DNA of 64,000 bases from the NCBI GenBank assembly GCA_038503035.1, contig JAVSML010021685.1:105152-169151 (forward strand), read 5' to 3'. Under the pieces are notes generated by a model that did no database searches, was not told the DNA's origin, and was given only the letters and a program-made list of their open reading frames with translations. Both the position numbers and the translations under genes were made by a program. This stretch comes from Crocodylus rhombifer. Taxonomy: Eukaryota > Chordata > Crocodylia > Crocodylidae. This document shows positions 37,581 to 50,071 of the stretch, piece after piece; position 1 is the first letter of the stretch; every line of letters starts with the position of its first letter.

Positions 37581-38424
37581 TAGGGACAGACATTCAAAAA
37601 GCCCAAGCCTGATGAAATGATTCAGTTTGAAGGTTAGTCTAACCTGCAGAGACTGAACCAATTTGCAAGCACATAGACATTCACTTTTGATTCAGGAAAT
37701 GCAGACACATGCCTGCAGTGCCTCAGGCTAGAAGCCAGGGGGTGCTAGAGCAGCCCTCCCTTCCTTTCTATAGTGCTGAGCTAAAGAGGTGTGGGGCCAG
37801 GTCCAGGCAGGACACTATGATTAGGGAGGGATTTAAATCCCCACCCTGGCCTGCGCAGTCCCCAAATGAGGTGTGGGAGGGTGGGGAGGAAGGAAGCAGC
37901 CCTCAACAGGCTTTTTCTCCTGCTCGCTGCTCAAGGGGTGGGAGTGTTGCCAGACCCCAGCACCTGGCCCCCAGGCCCTGGCTAGCATTCTGAGGCAAAG
38001 GGTAAGGGGGGAGGACTGCTTGTGTAGACTGCATGCGTCTGTTGATGATATCGAGCTTTTCAATCTCCCTCTCCCTGCTTCTTCACACTGTCTGCAGCAC
38101 CCCAGGTCATTTCTCACACCTCTCTCTGTCCCCACACTGACAGACATCAAGCCACCAGCCAGCAGGAAGCTTATCAGAACACAAAGCTTATTAGCCCATC
38201 AAGAAAACAAAGCCTCTCATTAGTTCAAGCTCTTTTACATAGCTTTTTGCAAAGCATTTTTAAGGAAGAAGGGAGGGATATTACTACCTAACCTGCTGAT
38301 TAGCTCCAAAAAGCCCTAAGCAGACATTTTGAAACTGGTTTATGTGTACTGAACTTACGTTCTGTTACAGGTTTAAACCAGTTTCTGATCACTTAAACTG
38401 GTTTATGTGTAACTTCTGTCCCTA
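37581..38424. mobile_element. hAT-like transposon with perfect 10-bp TIRs
   Basis: The ends TAGGGACAGA and TCTGTCCCTA are perfect inverted repeats. Subterminal direct and inverted copies of 'aaactggtttatgtgta' occur at 38,333-38,415. It is inserted in the CA-rich repeat. No matching 8-bp duplication was seen. Internal frames of about 100 codons are not transposase-like. Confidence 0.65.
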
Positions 38425-38825
38425 GCCACAGTGTCTCACCAACACACACATAGTCTAGAAAGAACCAGATACAATCAGCCCAGACACACAATCCAGCAAG
38501 GAACCTACACCAACCAGACAGTAACACACACACCCCAGAGAGAAACTCACACACAAATCAGGCAACGACCCATATATACACAAAATCCAGAAAGAATTAG
38601 ACACACACACAATCCAGAGACACACAACTCAGCGAGAAACCCACAGACAAGCCAGACAATGACTCACATACAGCTCAGAAAGAACCAGACACACACAGCC
38701 CTAGAGAGAGACCTGGATCCAAATATAAGCCAGAGGAAAACCAACACAAAGGCACTCAGACCACAGAAAGACCCAGCTAGGTACATAAACCAGAGAAACA
38801 CGCGCATGCGCGCACGCATGTCAGA
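38425..38825 (+). repeat. Degenerate CA-rich tandem repeat, block 2
   Basis: Same unit as block 1 ('cagcgagaaacccacagaca', 'agccagacaatgactcacat', 'cagaaagaaccagacacac'). It ends in 'cgcgcatgcgcgcacgcatg'. Very few T residues on the plus strand. Confidence 0.75.
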
Positions 38826-39359
38826 GTGTTAGAAATGGAATATTGTTAGAAATGCACAGCTTGCATCTTGCACCCGATAAGAAAGAAACACTGCCAAGGA
38901 CTTTTTTCCTTGCCCAACCAGCTTCTCCCTAGCCTTTCTCATACAGATTACAGAAGCTGGAATTCAACTGACTGTGCCCTTGAAAGGGGGGGGGGTTGAA
39001 CTCTTGGTGACCTATAGTAGTCTCTGAGCATGCTTAATTAGCTGATGCATATTTACCTCTCTGCCCTGCATACTTAAGTAGTTAATTATACTATACATGT
39101 AATGTATGTAGTGATGTAACCACATGTATGCTTGTATGAAACGGAAGTGAGCTGTAAGAGTTCCTGTTTCTGCACACGTGCCCAGGAGGAAAAAGATAAA
39201 TACAGCCTGCAAAATTCCTTGGTGGGTTCAGAGTAATCTGAGTTTTTGACTCTGCTCTGACCCTATTTGCAAGTACACCTTTTGTGCCATCTAATGAGTG
39301 TGTGTCTGTGATTTTGGTGGCCTCCAGAGAAACGAACCGCTTTATGCATCAAGAGAAAG

Positions 39360-40600
39360 GAGATAGGTCAGAGAGAAACAGAGCCTAGAATGACACCTCC
39401 AAAGCTTAGGAAGAAACACCAGGGCGCAACCACATGTGCAACCCACAGACTCAGAGCCCCGCAGCCCAAAACAATGGAGAGACAGTCCAGTGATACAGAT
39501 GCAGAGCCGCCCATGCAAGCAAAGGGGACACCATGATAAGAGATACAGAAGTGCACAGCAGAACACCACACCATGACAGGGAAACAAAACATAGTGCAAT
39601 TGATGAGGGACACTGTAAGAAACAGCAGGAGTAGGGGAAGGCCAGCTCTCCCTTCTCTGCTAACAGCAGAGGGGAGTTCCTTCTCCATCCCTGGCTTGGG
39701 TAAGCAGCATTCCTCACAGGTTCTTCTGTTCAGACAGTACAGATGGCCGTTCCCCCTCCTATTTCAAGCTCTTTAAACCACTGGAGAAAGTAACACAGAC
39801 CGGAAGCATAGGTGGACCAGAAACGAGTTCAGACACAACACAGCAACTTCAGAGCTGTAGAATAATGCTTATATACAGGAAAAAGTAGACCACAGTAGCT
39901 CACAGACACAATATTGCAAACAAGTGGAAACAGTGACAGAAAAGCAGAGCACAGGGCCAAAGACACAACATATATATGCACAGAAGCACAGCATACTGAC
40001 AAGACACAACACAACACACTCCTTGTTCTGTGCTTGTACAGTGCCTAACATGGTGGGGTCCAGCTATGACAGAGAACGGCATACAACACAGGGGTGCAAA
40101 ACACAACAAAAAGTCATACAGTCACCACAAGATACAAGGAGAACAGAGATATGTAAGTACAGCATACATACAGATACAGGGACATAGTATACAGTGACAC
40201 TAAGAACAGTGATGTGCAAAGTCATACTACAAAAGAATAAAGTCTGATTCTCTGTTGCTCTCCAGTATGCATCATCATTTACACCAATGCACAGATGGTG
40301 TTTAAAATGTAAGCAAATCATATGATAGCATTTTGCCCTCACATTGACTGGTGTAAATGAATATACAGTTCAGGACAACATAATCTGTCTAGAATTTAGA
40401 CCTCAGATTGTTACTATAATTGCACAAAGTAAAGTAAAATTGTTCTTCAAATACAGCTTAAGTACAAAGACACAGTACAAAAACATTAAATACATACACA
40501 GTGCCATACAAAATAGTGGAAAATGGCACATGGAAACAGACACAGCAACGCAAATGAGTGGAAACACCATGATATACAAATACAGAGAATGAGGGCACAA
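39360..40600 (+). repeat. CA/GA-rich, T-poor degenerate repeat, block 3
   Basis: Repeated 'acagtgacagaaa', 'cagagaca', 'cacaacaca' and 'caccatgata' words with a strong purine/C bias on the plus strand. Periodicity is weaker than in blocks 1 and 2, and no open gene structure was seen. Confidence 0.5.
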
Positions 40601-40615
40601 ATATACCATGATTTG

Positions 40616-40756
40616 AAAAGGAACTTAAGGGTCTAGTCTAAACCTCTACACAGATGTAGGATTTGCTATTATTAAACCATCCCATACAAATACTTATCTA
40701 GCCTTGTCTTGAAAGCCTCTAATAAAAGAGATTCTACAACTCCCCTAGGCATTTTG
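40616..40756 (-). mobile_element. CR1 fragment (left part of an interrupted copy)
   Basis: Reverse-complement CR1: 'gggtctagtctaaacctcta', 'tcttgaaagcctctaataaa' and 'tacaactcccctaggcattt'. It is cut at 'ttgttcc' by the inserted element below and appears to resume near 41,750. Confidence 0.75.
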
Positions 40757-41560
40757 TTCCAGCAGCAGCAGCAGTCACTCACAGTTGAGGATGATTGCTG
40801 TCATGATTGTCTTATATCTGCAGGTCTGAAGATGGCTGACAAGGCCTACCTGGGATCAACAGTCTCTGTTGCAGCTCAGGCACTTGTTTCTGTGTGGGGT
40901 GGATGGCTCTGGCTTCTTGGTTTGGTCGGTGACACACTGTTTCTGCCTCTCCTGTTTTTCCACTTCCTGTTGTTATCATAAAGTTTCAAAGTACTAAGGT
41001 CCTTGCAGCAGACTCTTCCTCCATTTGGGACAATCCTGGACAATAGTCTCTAACAAGTTGATATCTACGTTGCATTTTTTCAAGCTGGCTTTGAGGATGT
41101 CCTTGAAGCACTTCCTCTGCCCTCCTCTTGAGCATATGCCTTGACTGAGCTGGTAAAATGAACTTGCTTTGGGAGTCTGGAGTTGGACATTCGAAAGATG
41201 TAGCCAGCCCAGCAAAATTGATGTTGGATGATCATCACCTCAGTGCTTGTGGTGTTTGCTTGTGAGAGGTCACTAAAGTTGGTGTGCCTGTCTATCAACT
41301 GGATTTGAAACATCTTCCATAGGCAGCACTGACGATACTTCTCCAGCAACTTGAGGCATCTCCTGTACATCGTCCACGTCTCAGCTCCATACAGTAAAGT
41401 GATGATCATGACTGCTTGATAAATCATGAGCTTGGTTTCGGATCTGATGTTGCGATCTTCAAACACTATGTCCTCAGGTGTCCGAAGGCTGCACTTCCAC
41501 ATTGCAGGGAATGTTGGATTTATTTGTTGGTATCAGGCTTCTGAGCTATGGGAAATACTC
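40757..41560 (-). pseudogene. Non-LTR retrotransposon reverse transcriptase, C-terminal fragment
   Basis: The minus strand encodes the region after the catalytic core of a non-LTR reverse transcriptase. At 41,080-41,502 it reads TKLMIYQAVMIITLLYGAET, then a 'LKLLEKYRQCCLWKMF' block and 'FCWAGYIFRMSNSRLPKQV'. After a frameshift at about 41,100-41,215 it continues GGQRKCFKDILKASLKKC. The LLYGAETW and W-GH-RM-SRLPKQ pattern is typical of LINE polymerases found in fish and reptiles and is distinct from the CR1 copies here. The exact clade is uncertain. It is 5'-truncated and broken. Confidence 0.75.
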
Positions 41561-41749
41561 CAGAGTCTCACTGTGAATCTGAATGACTGAAGCTGGGGTC
41601 TGCTCATTTGTTCCACTGCCCTACTGTTCTTACAGTTAGGAAGCTTGTCTAAATCTGTTTTGCTGTGGTTTAAACTCAGTGTTTTGTGCTGCCTGCTGTG
41701 GTTAAGGGAAAATAATGCTTTTCTATCTTCCTTGTAGAAGCCTTTCAAA

Positions 41750-41985
41750 TATGTCCAAATTGCCCCATAAATCTTTTCTCCATATGAAACATGTCTAGTT
41801 CCTTCAATCTTTCCTCAGTGAACTTGCTTTCTAACTCCTTTATCATTTGTGTTGTTTGCCTCTGGTCATCTCACATTCCTACATCCTTCTTAAATGCAGT
41901 GCCCAAAACTGCACACAATATTCCAGCTGAGGCCTAGCCAATACCAAGCAGAGAGGTATTACCTCCTATATCTTGTATCCCGATA
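41750..41985 (-). mobile_element. CR1 fragment (right part of the interrupted copy)
   Basis: Reverse-complement CR1 words: 'tagttccttcaatctttcct', 'cagtgcccaaaactgcacac' and 'attccagctgaggcctagcc'. It is colinear with the piece at 40,616-40,756 if the intervening LINE fragment is removed. Confidence 0.8.
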
Positions 41986-42429
41986 GATGCAGCAGAGTGG
42001 CCAGACACACAACGACAATGCCAACACATACACTTTATGTCTTACGTCTACAGTGCCTGGCACAATGCAAGCTGCATTTAAGTTTACACTGCTGTAGGTG
42101 GCTGAGAGAAGCAAGGTCTTGCTCTCAACTTCTTAGCATTTTCCTGTTTGCCTATTTTTCACCAATTCCAAAATGTCAGGGAATCATCAATGGGCAAAAC
42201 TGTAACAATTTTGATGAAGGGTGGAAAACACAGGACACACAGTGTCACTAATGTTTGATTAGCAAACCCAGGTGCTTCTGCTATTTCTGCAATTGTCTAT
42301 TGATCAAAAATGTGTTGATGGCTCCTTCCATCATAACATAGCCTCCATTTCAGTTGTCCTTCTTTCCAGTTGATTTCAGTGTTGATACCCTGAAGTTATC
42401 TTCCTGATTAAAAGAAAATAAAGAAGAAT

Positions 42430-42850
42430 GGTGCAGCTAAAAGGTCAAAGCAGAATGGAGGCATACACAGAGGTTTGGCATGAAGTGTATGTTGGACAGC
42501 AGAGAAGGCACAGGAACAACCAAGGAGGGAGAATGAGGGAGAATGAGGTCTTCAGTATGATGGGAAAGGAATAGGTAAAAGCAGCGACAAGCTCCTGGTA
42601 TGGGAAGAAGAGAAAATGGGGTAAAATGGCAGGAGAAGAATGGCAAACTTGGGACATGCAAAGGAGGAGACATGGGGAAAAGAAGGTCTGGGAGCACACA
42701 GAGAATGAAGAAACATGGTATAAGAAGGGGTATGATGGAGAAAACACAGAGCTTCTGGCATGAGGGAGGGTGTGGGTTTGCAAATGTAATAACTCCCTGA
42801 AATAGAAAGGGGTGGCCCATGGGAGCTGGTGGAATGGAGAATGTCTGCAA
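42430..42850 (+). repeat. Purine-rich (GA-rich) low-complexity stretch
   Basis: The plus strand is dominated by G and A ('aaggagggagaatgagggag', 'ggtctgggagcac'). The long minus-strand frames it creates are compositional. Confidence 0.6.
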
Positions 42851-43897
42851 TGTGTTCTGCTTAAAGAAGCAACAAAATGTGTAACTCTAGATCAGGTATC
42901 TGCAGCCAGCAAGTCTCTTTGGTGCAGCCCATAACCCAGGACTACCCCTTTGAAATAGTTCTTCAGACTTTGACAACTCCTGCTCTAGATAAAGCAATTG
43001 CAAACACTGAGTTGAAGCTTTACAACAAGGCCTTATATGGCCCTCCTTACTACAGCATTGACACACATGGACACATCCTTAAAGGTGAAATGGAACAACA
43101 CAGAAAAATGCAACACATATGTACAAAGACAAACATATGCATTATAATGACAGATTCACTCTTTGATTTTCAGATTCTTCTGCCTCTTGTATTATTTTCA
43201 ATCTTTATTTTTGCTCATATAAGAAATTACTTGAAAAGGGAAGGTTTTTTCTTTTTTTTCCAGTTGCCAAAAATGAATGTATTGCTCTATTTAAAATTTT
43301 CAGCAGATTTTAATGGCAGTATAAGGGAACTGTGCTTGAGATGTGTGTGTATGTACTCACACACACACACACACACATTAGACTGAACTAATTATATTAC
43401 CATAAACAGTGTTTTATGTTCTTATGGCAACTGAAATGAAGTTAGAAGGGAAGATTATTCACTAATTAAGTTATTTTGAGAAGACAAAAAGTCTGCCTAA
43501 AGACAATTAGTCTCCATTTTAAATTTTATCTTCCAGTTTTTTCTTGGGTTTTTTTTTACTTCTAAATCTACAGATTTATTCAGTGATGTATTTATTTACC
43601 ACTAAATAAAATGGTCTGTGCATATGGCCTGTCAGTCTTCCTATTAAGAAGGATTGTATGTAAATACATAAAATTTAATCTGCTCCAGCCAGGTAATAGT
43701 TTAAAAAGGCAACAAACTACCCACAAAGTCAACAAATGAGTTATTCAGAATCAAGTGAACTAGGGAATATAAACTAATCATTGGTCAACCTATTTTGTAT
43801 CCTGTTCTAATAATGGCCTATACTTGATACATCAAAGGAAGATGTTAAACCTATGCATCTGACTGTACAACACTGTAAAAGAGACATTTTTGCTGAC

Positions 43898-43970
43898 CAG
43901 CTGGAAATTAGCTTACTGGATAGGCAGAAGAGGGTGGCTCAATAGCACTTGTAATATTATGCTGCCTAGT
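43898..43970 (+). repeat. Direct repeat, copy 1
   Basis: Starts cagctggaaattagcttac and includes 'atagcacttgtaatattatg'. A near-identical copy in the same orientation lies 780 bp downstream. Confidence 0.85.
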
Positions 43971-44678
43971 CTAAAGGCAGTTGCTATTCTTATTCTGACT
44001 TGAATACAGAGATTAAAATGGTATTACGCAGAGTTTGAATGCATTATGAGATATACATTCTATGACAGAAACTATGTATGCAAAATAAAGTCCCAGCCTG
44101 CTCACATAATTCAATGTAAAAACTCTTGTTGACATTAATAGCGTAGAAATGACATGGAAAGTTAAATGTTGCACTTTAAAAATTGACCTTGAGTAACCTA
44201 AAAGCCACTGTGAAATTTGAACTTTCAAGCACAGGATCCAAAATATTGCATGAGGTTATCTAAATCATAACTGCATTAGATTATAGGAGGAAGAGTACAA
44301 GTTGGACTAAAGGCTGAACCAGAGACTTTTTACAGTAAAGGCCAGGTTCCACACCAGAAGAAGCAAGTGTAATTCCACTGGCTTCAGAAGAGTGGTTCCT
44401 GCTAATGTTAGTAGCTTATCTGGCTGTACAAGAGCATGGCCTACCCCGCACAGCATGGACCCACAAATAAATTAATGCTACATGAATAAGGGTTGAGATT
44501 TGCAGCACATGATCTGCTTTTCAGTAACTGCCCATATGTGTGCGCTTACCCTATAATGGAAGGAAATTAATCTGTAGCAATTTATCCCCCCGTCACTGAA
44601 TTACCTTTCATTTACTGCAAGGTAAGAGCATGCACATGGGCAATTATTATGGTGTGATATGGTGTGACTTTTGTGGGA

Positions 44679-44750
44679 CAGCTGGAAATTAGCTTACCGC
44701 ATAGGCAAAAGAATGGCGTTGATAGCACTTGTAATATTATGCCGACTAGT
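44679..44750 (+). repeat. Direct repeat, copy 2
   Basis: Second copy of the segment at 43,898-43,970, with scattered substitutions. It is either a local duplication or two copies of an undescribed short repeat. Confidence 0.85.
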
Positions 44751-46321
44751 GCCATCAGACTAGCATTTTTAGGAGGTTTTAAAAAAAAATACTTTGAAAA
44801 CAAACTTCTGGAGAGAAAGGGAGAGTCTTAAGCCTTGATACTACAAACACAGATGCACCTTAGCCTTAACCTCTAGCTTTCATCAGACTGTCTACATGCT
44901 TAAAATTAACTACATGCTTAGAGAGAAGTAATTATTTGTGCTAGTCTGCACCTTTACCCTGCCTTCTATATGCTTAGAAGTGAAATGCTGGTTTCATTGA
45001 GAATGCTGTCATTGATTTTAATGAACCAGGATTTCACAGCATGTGCAGGATCAAGGCCTTATTTTGTTATGTGGGACAAGCTATGAAATGTGACGTATGT
45101 CAAAAACTGATGTTGTCATCACTATACTAGGGTGCTACACACAGTAAAATGCAGTTTCAGCACCTGCCAGTCATCTCCTAGGGTATCAGCAAGAATATTT
45201 TTTAACTAAGCCAGAATCCCTTACTTCTCTTCAAATCATACATTTAAAGTTTTGGTATATTTTGAGCTAGCTGAAGTCTTACTTGTTTAGACCCGATTTG
45301 TAGAAAAGCAAAGTCAAAGGTATTCTGACAGAATGCAGAGTATGTGGCAATGACCCCAACTCATTTACTAATCTTGTTTTGGTGGTGGTTATTATTATTA
45401 AAGAATAATTAGTATTAATGGATATTAACAGTGTGCCTGCACCTTCTAATCAAAATCTGAGGACATCCTTTTTAAAAATTGCTCAGTTTAGATATGCATG
45501 AGAATATATAAAATTATAACTATTAATCATAGTGTAAATAAAAACAATGGTGCGCTATACACGGGCACCATAGGTCCTTTACATGTGCAGGGAGCTTTCT
45601 CCAACACACTGGAAATCCAGCATGTTGGAGTGTGGAAATTAATGCACTCCAGCAGATTCTAGCGCCACATGTATCAGCATCCCCATGCTAAAAAATGGCT
45701 CCTTCAATGAGCTCTAGTTCAAAGCACCCTGCCAACATTTTTTCAGCCAGGGACACTGATGCATATGATGATCAGATGCTTTTAATTAGCACAGCTTGCT
45801 AATTAAAGCGCCTCCCCCTCCAGCATGAGTAAAAATGCCCCATAAGTACTTGTTTATAATGGGAAATCAAAAACCATGAGACTGTTTTATCTTATACTTG
45901 CCACCCTTCTACATCATGATTTTTGTCTCGCATTGCAAAATACAGTTGGCATCAATCATATTTTCTTTTCTTAGCAGTCCAAAGAAAATAATATAACATG
46001 TCTCTTAAAGTTATTTTAGAAAAATATATAGCTCAAGAATTCAACATTTTTCTTCTTCGCAGCTAGTCAGACAAAACAGGAACTCTAAGAATTGTCATAA
46101 TGAATGAAACTAATGGCCCTCTAGTCCAGTATCTTTTACTAACAGTAGCTAGGACCAAAGGAATATCCATGGGATATTCGTAGTATTCAGACAATAATGC
46201 AAACTTCCTCATAACCCCCAGTAGTCAGAGGTTGATAGGCATGCCAGTTTATTACTAGTATTACCCTGGGCTTTCTTGTTAAATATATATATACATTAAA
46301 ATCTTTTTTTGAACTCTGCAT

Positions 46322-47290
46322 ATTATAGTTTCATAGTTGGTAGGGTCGGAAGAGACCTGAGCAGATCACCAAGTCCAGCCCCCTGCTATCGGCAGGAAAG
46401 AATGCTGGGGTCAAAAGACCCCAGCCAGGTGATTATCTAGCTTCCTTTTGAAGAACCCCAGGGTAAGAGTAAGCACCACTTCCCTTGGAAGTTGGTTCCA
46501 GATCCTATCCGCCGTGACTGTGAAGTAGTGCCTCCTGATGTTCAGCCTGAACCTACTCTCAGTCAACTTACGGCCCTTATTCCTAGTTACTCCTGATAGT
46601 GCTCAGGGGAACAGGGTCTCTCCCATTGCCTGCTGGTCCCCCTTGGTAAGTTTAGAGATGGCCACCAGATCCCCTCTCAGCCTTCTCTTGTGAAGGCTGA
46701 ACAGATTCAGGTCCCATAGTCTCTCCTCACAGGGTCTACCCTGCTGCCCCCTAATCATGCAAGTGGCCCTCCTTTGGACCCTCTCGATGCTGTCCACATC
46801 CCTCCTGAACTCCGGCACCCAGAACTGGATGCAGTCCTTCAGCTGCGGCCTGACCAGTGTCGCATAGAAGGGGAGGATCACCTCCTTGGACCTGATCATG
46901 ATGCATCTGTGGATGCATGACAAGGTATGGTTAGCCCTACTGACCACATCCTCACATTGGCGGCCCATGTTCATCTTGGAATCAATAATGACTCCAAGAT
47001 CCTTTTCTGCCTCTGTGCTGATGAGAAGGGAGTTTCCCAGCCTGTAGGTATGCTGCTGGTTCTTCCTCCCCAGGTGTAGTACCTTGCACTTGTCAGTATT
47101 GAATCCCATCCTGTTCTCATCCACCCACCCCTGTAACCTGTCCAGATCTAGCTATAGCCTCTTCCTCCCTTCTAACGTGCCCACTTCTCCCACATCTTAG
47201 TGTCATCCGCGAACTTAAACAAAGTGCTTTTCATCCCTTTGTCCAAGTCACTGATGAAGATGTTGAACAGTTGAACAGTCTTGGTGGTAT
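46322..47290 (-). pseudogene. CR1 LINE, ORF2 C-terminus plus 3' tail
   Basis: The minus strand runs from the CR1 tail at 46,322 ('agtttcatagttggtagggt') into ORF2. An uninterrupted 173-codon frame at 46,603-47,124 matches the CR1 reverse-transcriptase C-terminal region: 'MGFNTDKCKVLHLGRKN', 'EKDLGVIIDSKMNM', 'LPFYATLVRPQL' and 'RLWDLNLFSLHKRRLRGDL'. Upstream it breaks at about 47,290 (the 'kfADDTK' area is decayed). It is a 5'-truncated dead insertion. The long open stretch suggests moderate age. Confidence 0.9.
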
Positions 47291-47459
47291 TTTATGGCAG
47301 TGGATTCTATTGCCTTTTATCCGCTGCTAGCCTTTTATCCATTTTGAAATTAAATTCTTGATCAATCTTCTCAATACAGTTCACTAATTTGTAAGTTTTT
47401 GCTATGTGCGTCTGTATTTGTCTTTTTGGCAAATTGAAAACTATAAATGTTTTTACGCA

Positions 47460-48198
47460 GATTCAAGACTTGGCAAAGGAGGGTGCAGGAGAGACAGCCT
47501 GGGCTGCAGGGGGGGGGCTGCACCCACCCACTACTCCTAGTGTCTTTCCCCCACCTCTCTCCCACCTACTGGTGTGGGCAGACCAGGCAGGGGGAGCCTT
47601 CTGGAACTTTTTTGATGTCCCAAAATCAGGTAACAATCCCTGGCCTATGATCATAGTTAGGTTCCCTCTTCATCCCTTCCCTCCCTCCTTCCCTCCTGCT
47701 ACTGTTTTCCCCTCTGTCCCAGGGGTGGGGGAATTTTCAGAGAAACTTCTGTCCACTCTAGCCAGGCTGTGCAGGGGCTGGGCTCAGTTGGGAATGCAAC
47801 AGGACAGCAGTAGTGACAATGGGTGGGGAGTGAGTTCTCCCACATTCCCCAGTCCCCCCAAAGCAGGCTTGGGGAGAGAGAACCCCCCATCGCCACTGTT
47901 GTTGCCACTGTCACTGTCCCAGCTGAGACCAGGCCCCATGCAGCCTGACTGGATCAGGCAGGAGTGGCTCAGAAGCTTCCGCTGCCCCACAACACAGCAA
48001 GGAAAGCAGCAGCAGAAGGGGGTGGAGAGAGAGGGAGATGGACAGGAAGGGATATGCCTCTGAGCATGGAGGGGAAGTGAGGGGATATAGTCACCTACTA
48101 TGGGGACTATAAAAAAAATGTCCCCAGAGGCTCCTGTGGCATGGTCCAAGCTGAAAGGGAAATACATCATGCCACTGCACCCCCTCTGGATCCACCTC
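47460..48198. mobile_element. G/C-rich probable hAT-like element
   Basis: A G/C-rich island-like block without CpG excess. It ends 'ctggatccacctctg', the reverse complement of a CAGAGGTGGATCCAG hAT-style terminus. The left terminus is not clear. The frames of up to 219 codons here lack conserved motifs and I read them as chance. Confidence 0.4.
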
Positions 48199-50071
48199 TG
48201 CTTTTCATTTGCCTTTCATAGTTATTCGTAACATCCATCTCTGACCGTCTTCTAATTCTGAGGTCTCATTTTTAATATTTGTGCCTAAAACTGAACATAG
48301 CAGATTAGAAAGATGTGTTAACTATTATTGTATATTATGATCTTCTCTTTAAACAACACATGAATGAGGTAACTACTTCAGAAATCCTCTCCAGTTCTCT
48401 GCCTAAGTGTTACCTCTTTGCTGTTTATTATACCCTGAAGAGAAAACTGGAAAAAGGGTAAAGGAATCATTTTATGGACTATTCACTTAGTATGTTCTTT
48501 TGGTTCATGCATAATTAATACAATGGAGAGAACATGTAGGTGAAGAGAGCAAGTAAATGGGTGAGGAACATTTGTATCAATGGTGGAACAGAGGGTGATC
48601 TGAGAATGGCGACGACATACATATCTAAAGCAGAAAGTTATGTAGAGCCATCAGGGTAAGGTAAAAATAGATGGTCAGTGCTTGAGTGACAGACAGGAAA
48701 ATGATTTTAGCTGCAGCATTTGAATGGAACTGTGAGGATCAATGTGGGTTTGAAGAAATTCAAAGGGAAAGCAGTTTTAAAGGTAGATGATTAGGGTCTG
48801 GATAGGGGTTCTAGCTGTAGTCCAGGCAACTATTATGGAAATAAAATAGCAGGAGATGGCCTGCAGGTATGGGGCTAAGGAAAAACTGAAATTTATTTCC
48901 ATATTTCAGGCTCAGGGGGACTGGGAGGATGGGGGAGTTGTCAAAGATGACAGCAAATAGGGAAAGAAATAAGAATTTGGAAAGCAAGAGGAGAAGTGTG
49001 GTTTTGTCAAGATGATTTTATTTAGTGGCACTCCCATAACTGTAACATTCTGAGATTTTGGGAGCAGTCTTTGCAACCATTCCCGTAACACAGAAGAAGT
49101 GGCAAGCCAAGTTAACTTGTCTGCTGGGATTTGCCCCCTGTGTAAAAGAAGTATTCAAAAAGTAAAGAATGTTTGTTATCCTTGATTCAAAATTGCCACT
49201 TAGTAGCAGTTTTGGATAGTCAAATACTTCATGTTTTATCCCAAAACGCATAAGTAGAAAATCATTTTGACTTCTCATCAATAAAACAAAGCTTATCATT
49301 GACTTCTGCCAAAGCATGAACAGGCCCTAAATTGTATAATGTAGCTCTTTACGAAGTATAGCATATAAAAATATACTTTATAGAATATGCATTTTATTTC
49401 CTGCATCTCTTGTAAATTTCATACACACCAAATAAACTCAAAAAGACCAAAGACATGCTCCTTACAAATGGGCTTTATTTTGAAGGAGCCCAGTTTTCAG
49501 ATGGTTTCCAAAAGCTGCATAACTAAACACTGAAAACTTGGCTTGACTTCAGACTTGTGCAGTCCTATGAAATTGATGTGCTTTAGTTGTACAGTTACTT
49601 TGCCAAAACATTCCAAGAATTATCTGCATGCTAAGAAAATGGAATCTGTACAGTTCAACAGAAAGAAAGAACTTGTGTGTGCTAACTCTGTTTCACATGG
49701 ATTTCTCTGTCATTGACAGAAAGCAGAATTCCTTTTTAGTGCATATGTTTTAGAGGCACCTTTAATTGAAGATAAATAGAGTACAACTAGTTATTCAGTG
49801 TCCCCAATGTCACTGTTCCAAATGTTTCTTGAAGGAATTGTTGATACATAACTGTAATGTATAATAGGTTTCAGGAACTTGTGTAGCAATTCCCTGCTTA
49901 TTTGTTGATTCACCCAGGATTTAAATGATACAATCTTGGGAACAGGGACAGAGTGTTTGCTATTGACTTATACCAATGGGTGGATCTTGATAACTCCAAC
50001 CAAGATAAAAAGAATTGGGAGTACCTTCCTTGGGCAGACAGGATTTGAGGAGAAAGGTAAACCTACAGAGA
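48199..50071. other. Non-coding DNA, no gene recognised
   Basis: A/T-rich with a short CR1-like remnant near 48,230-48,300 ('tgcctaaaactgaacatagc'). No exon or RNA gene identified. Confidence 0.4.

Larger units (their letters stand above)
42851..46320. other. Non-coding DNA with a duplicated segment
   Basis: A/T-rich, no gene found. It contains a (CA)n run at 43,357-43,378 and two copies of a roughly 73-bp segment (43,898-43,970 and 44,679-44,750). The region 45,540-45,840 has transposon-like composition but no definable ends. Confidence 0.45.

Noticed and set aside
42437..42850. Minus-strand frames of 137 and 112 codons rich in Pro/Leu/Phe
   Set aside because: Produced by a purine-rich tract on the opposite strand, not coding-like.
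47404..48170. Frames of 219 (plus) and 128 (minus) codons
   Set aside because: Low-complexity Pro/Ser/Gly composition in a G/C-rich probable transposon, with no conserved motif or splice context.
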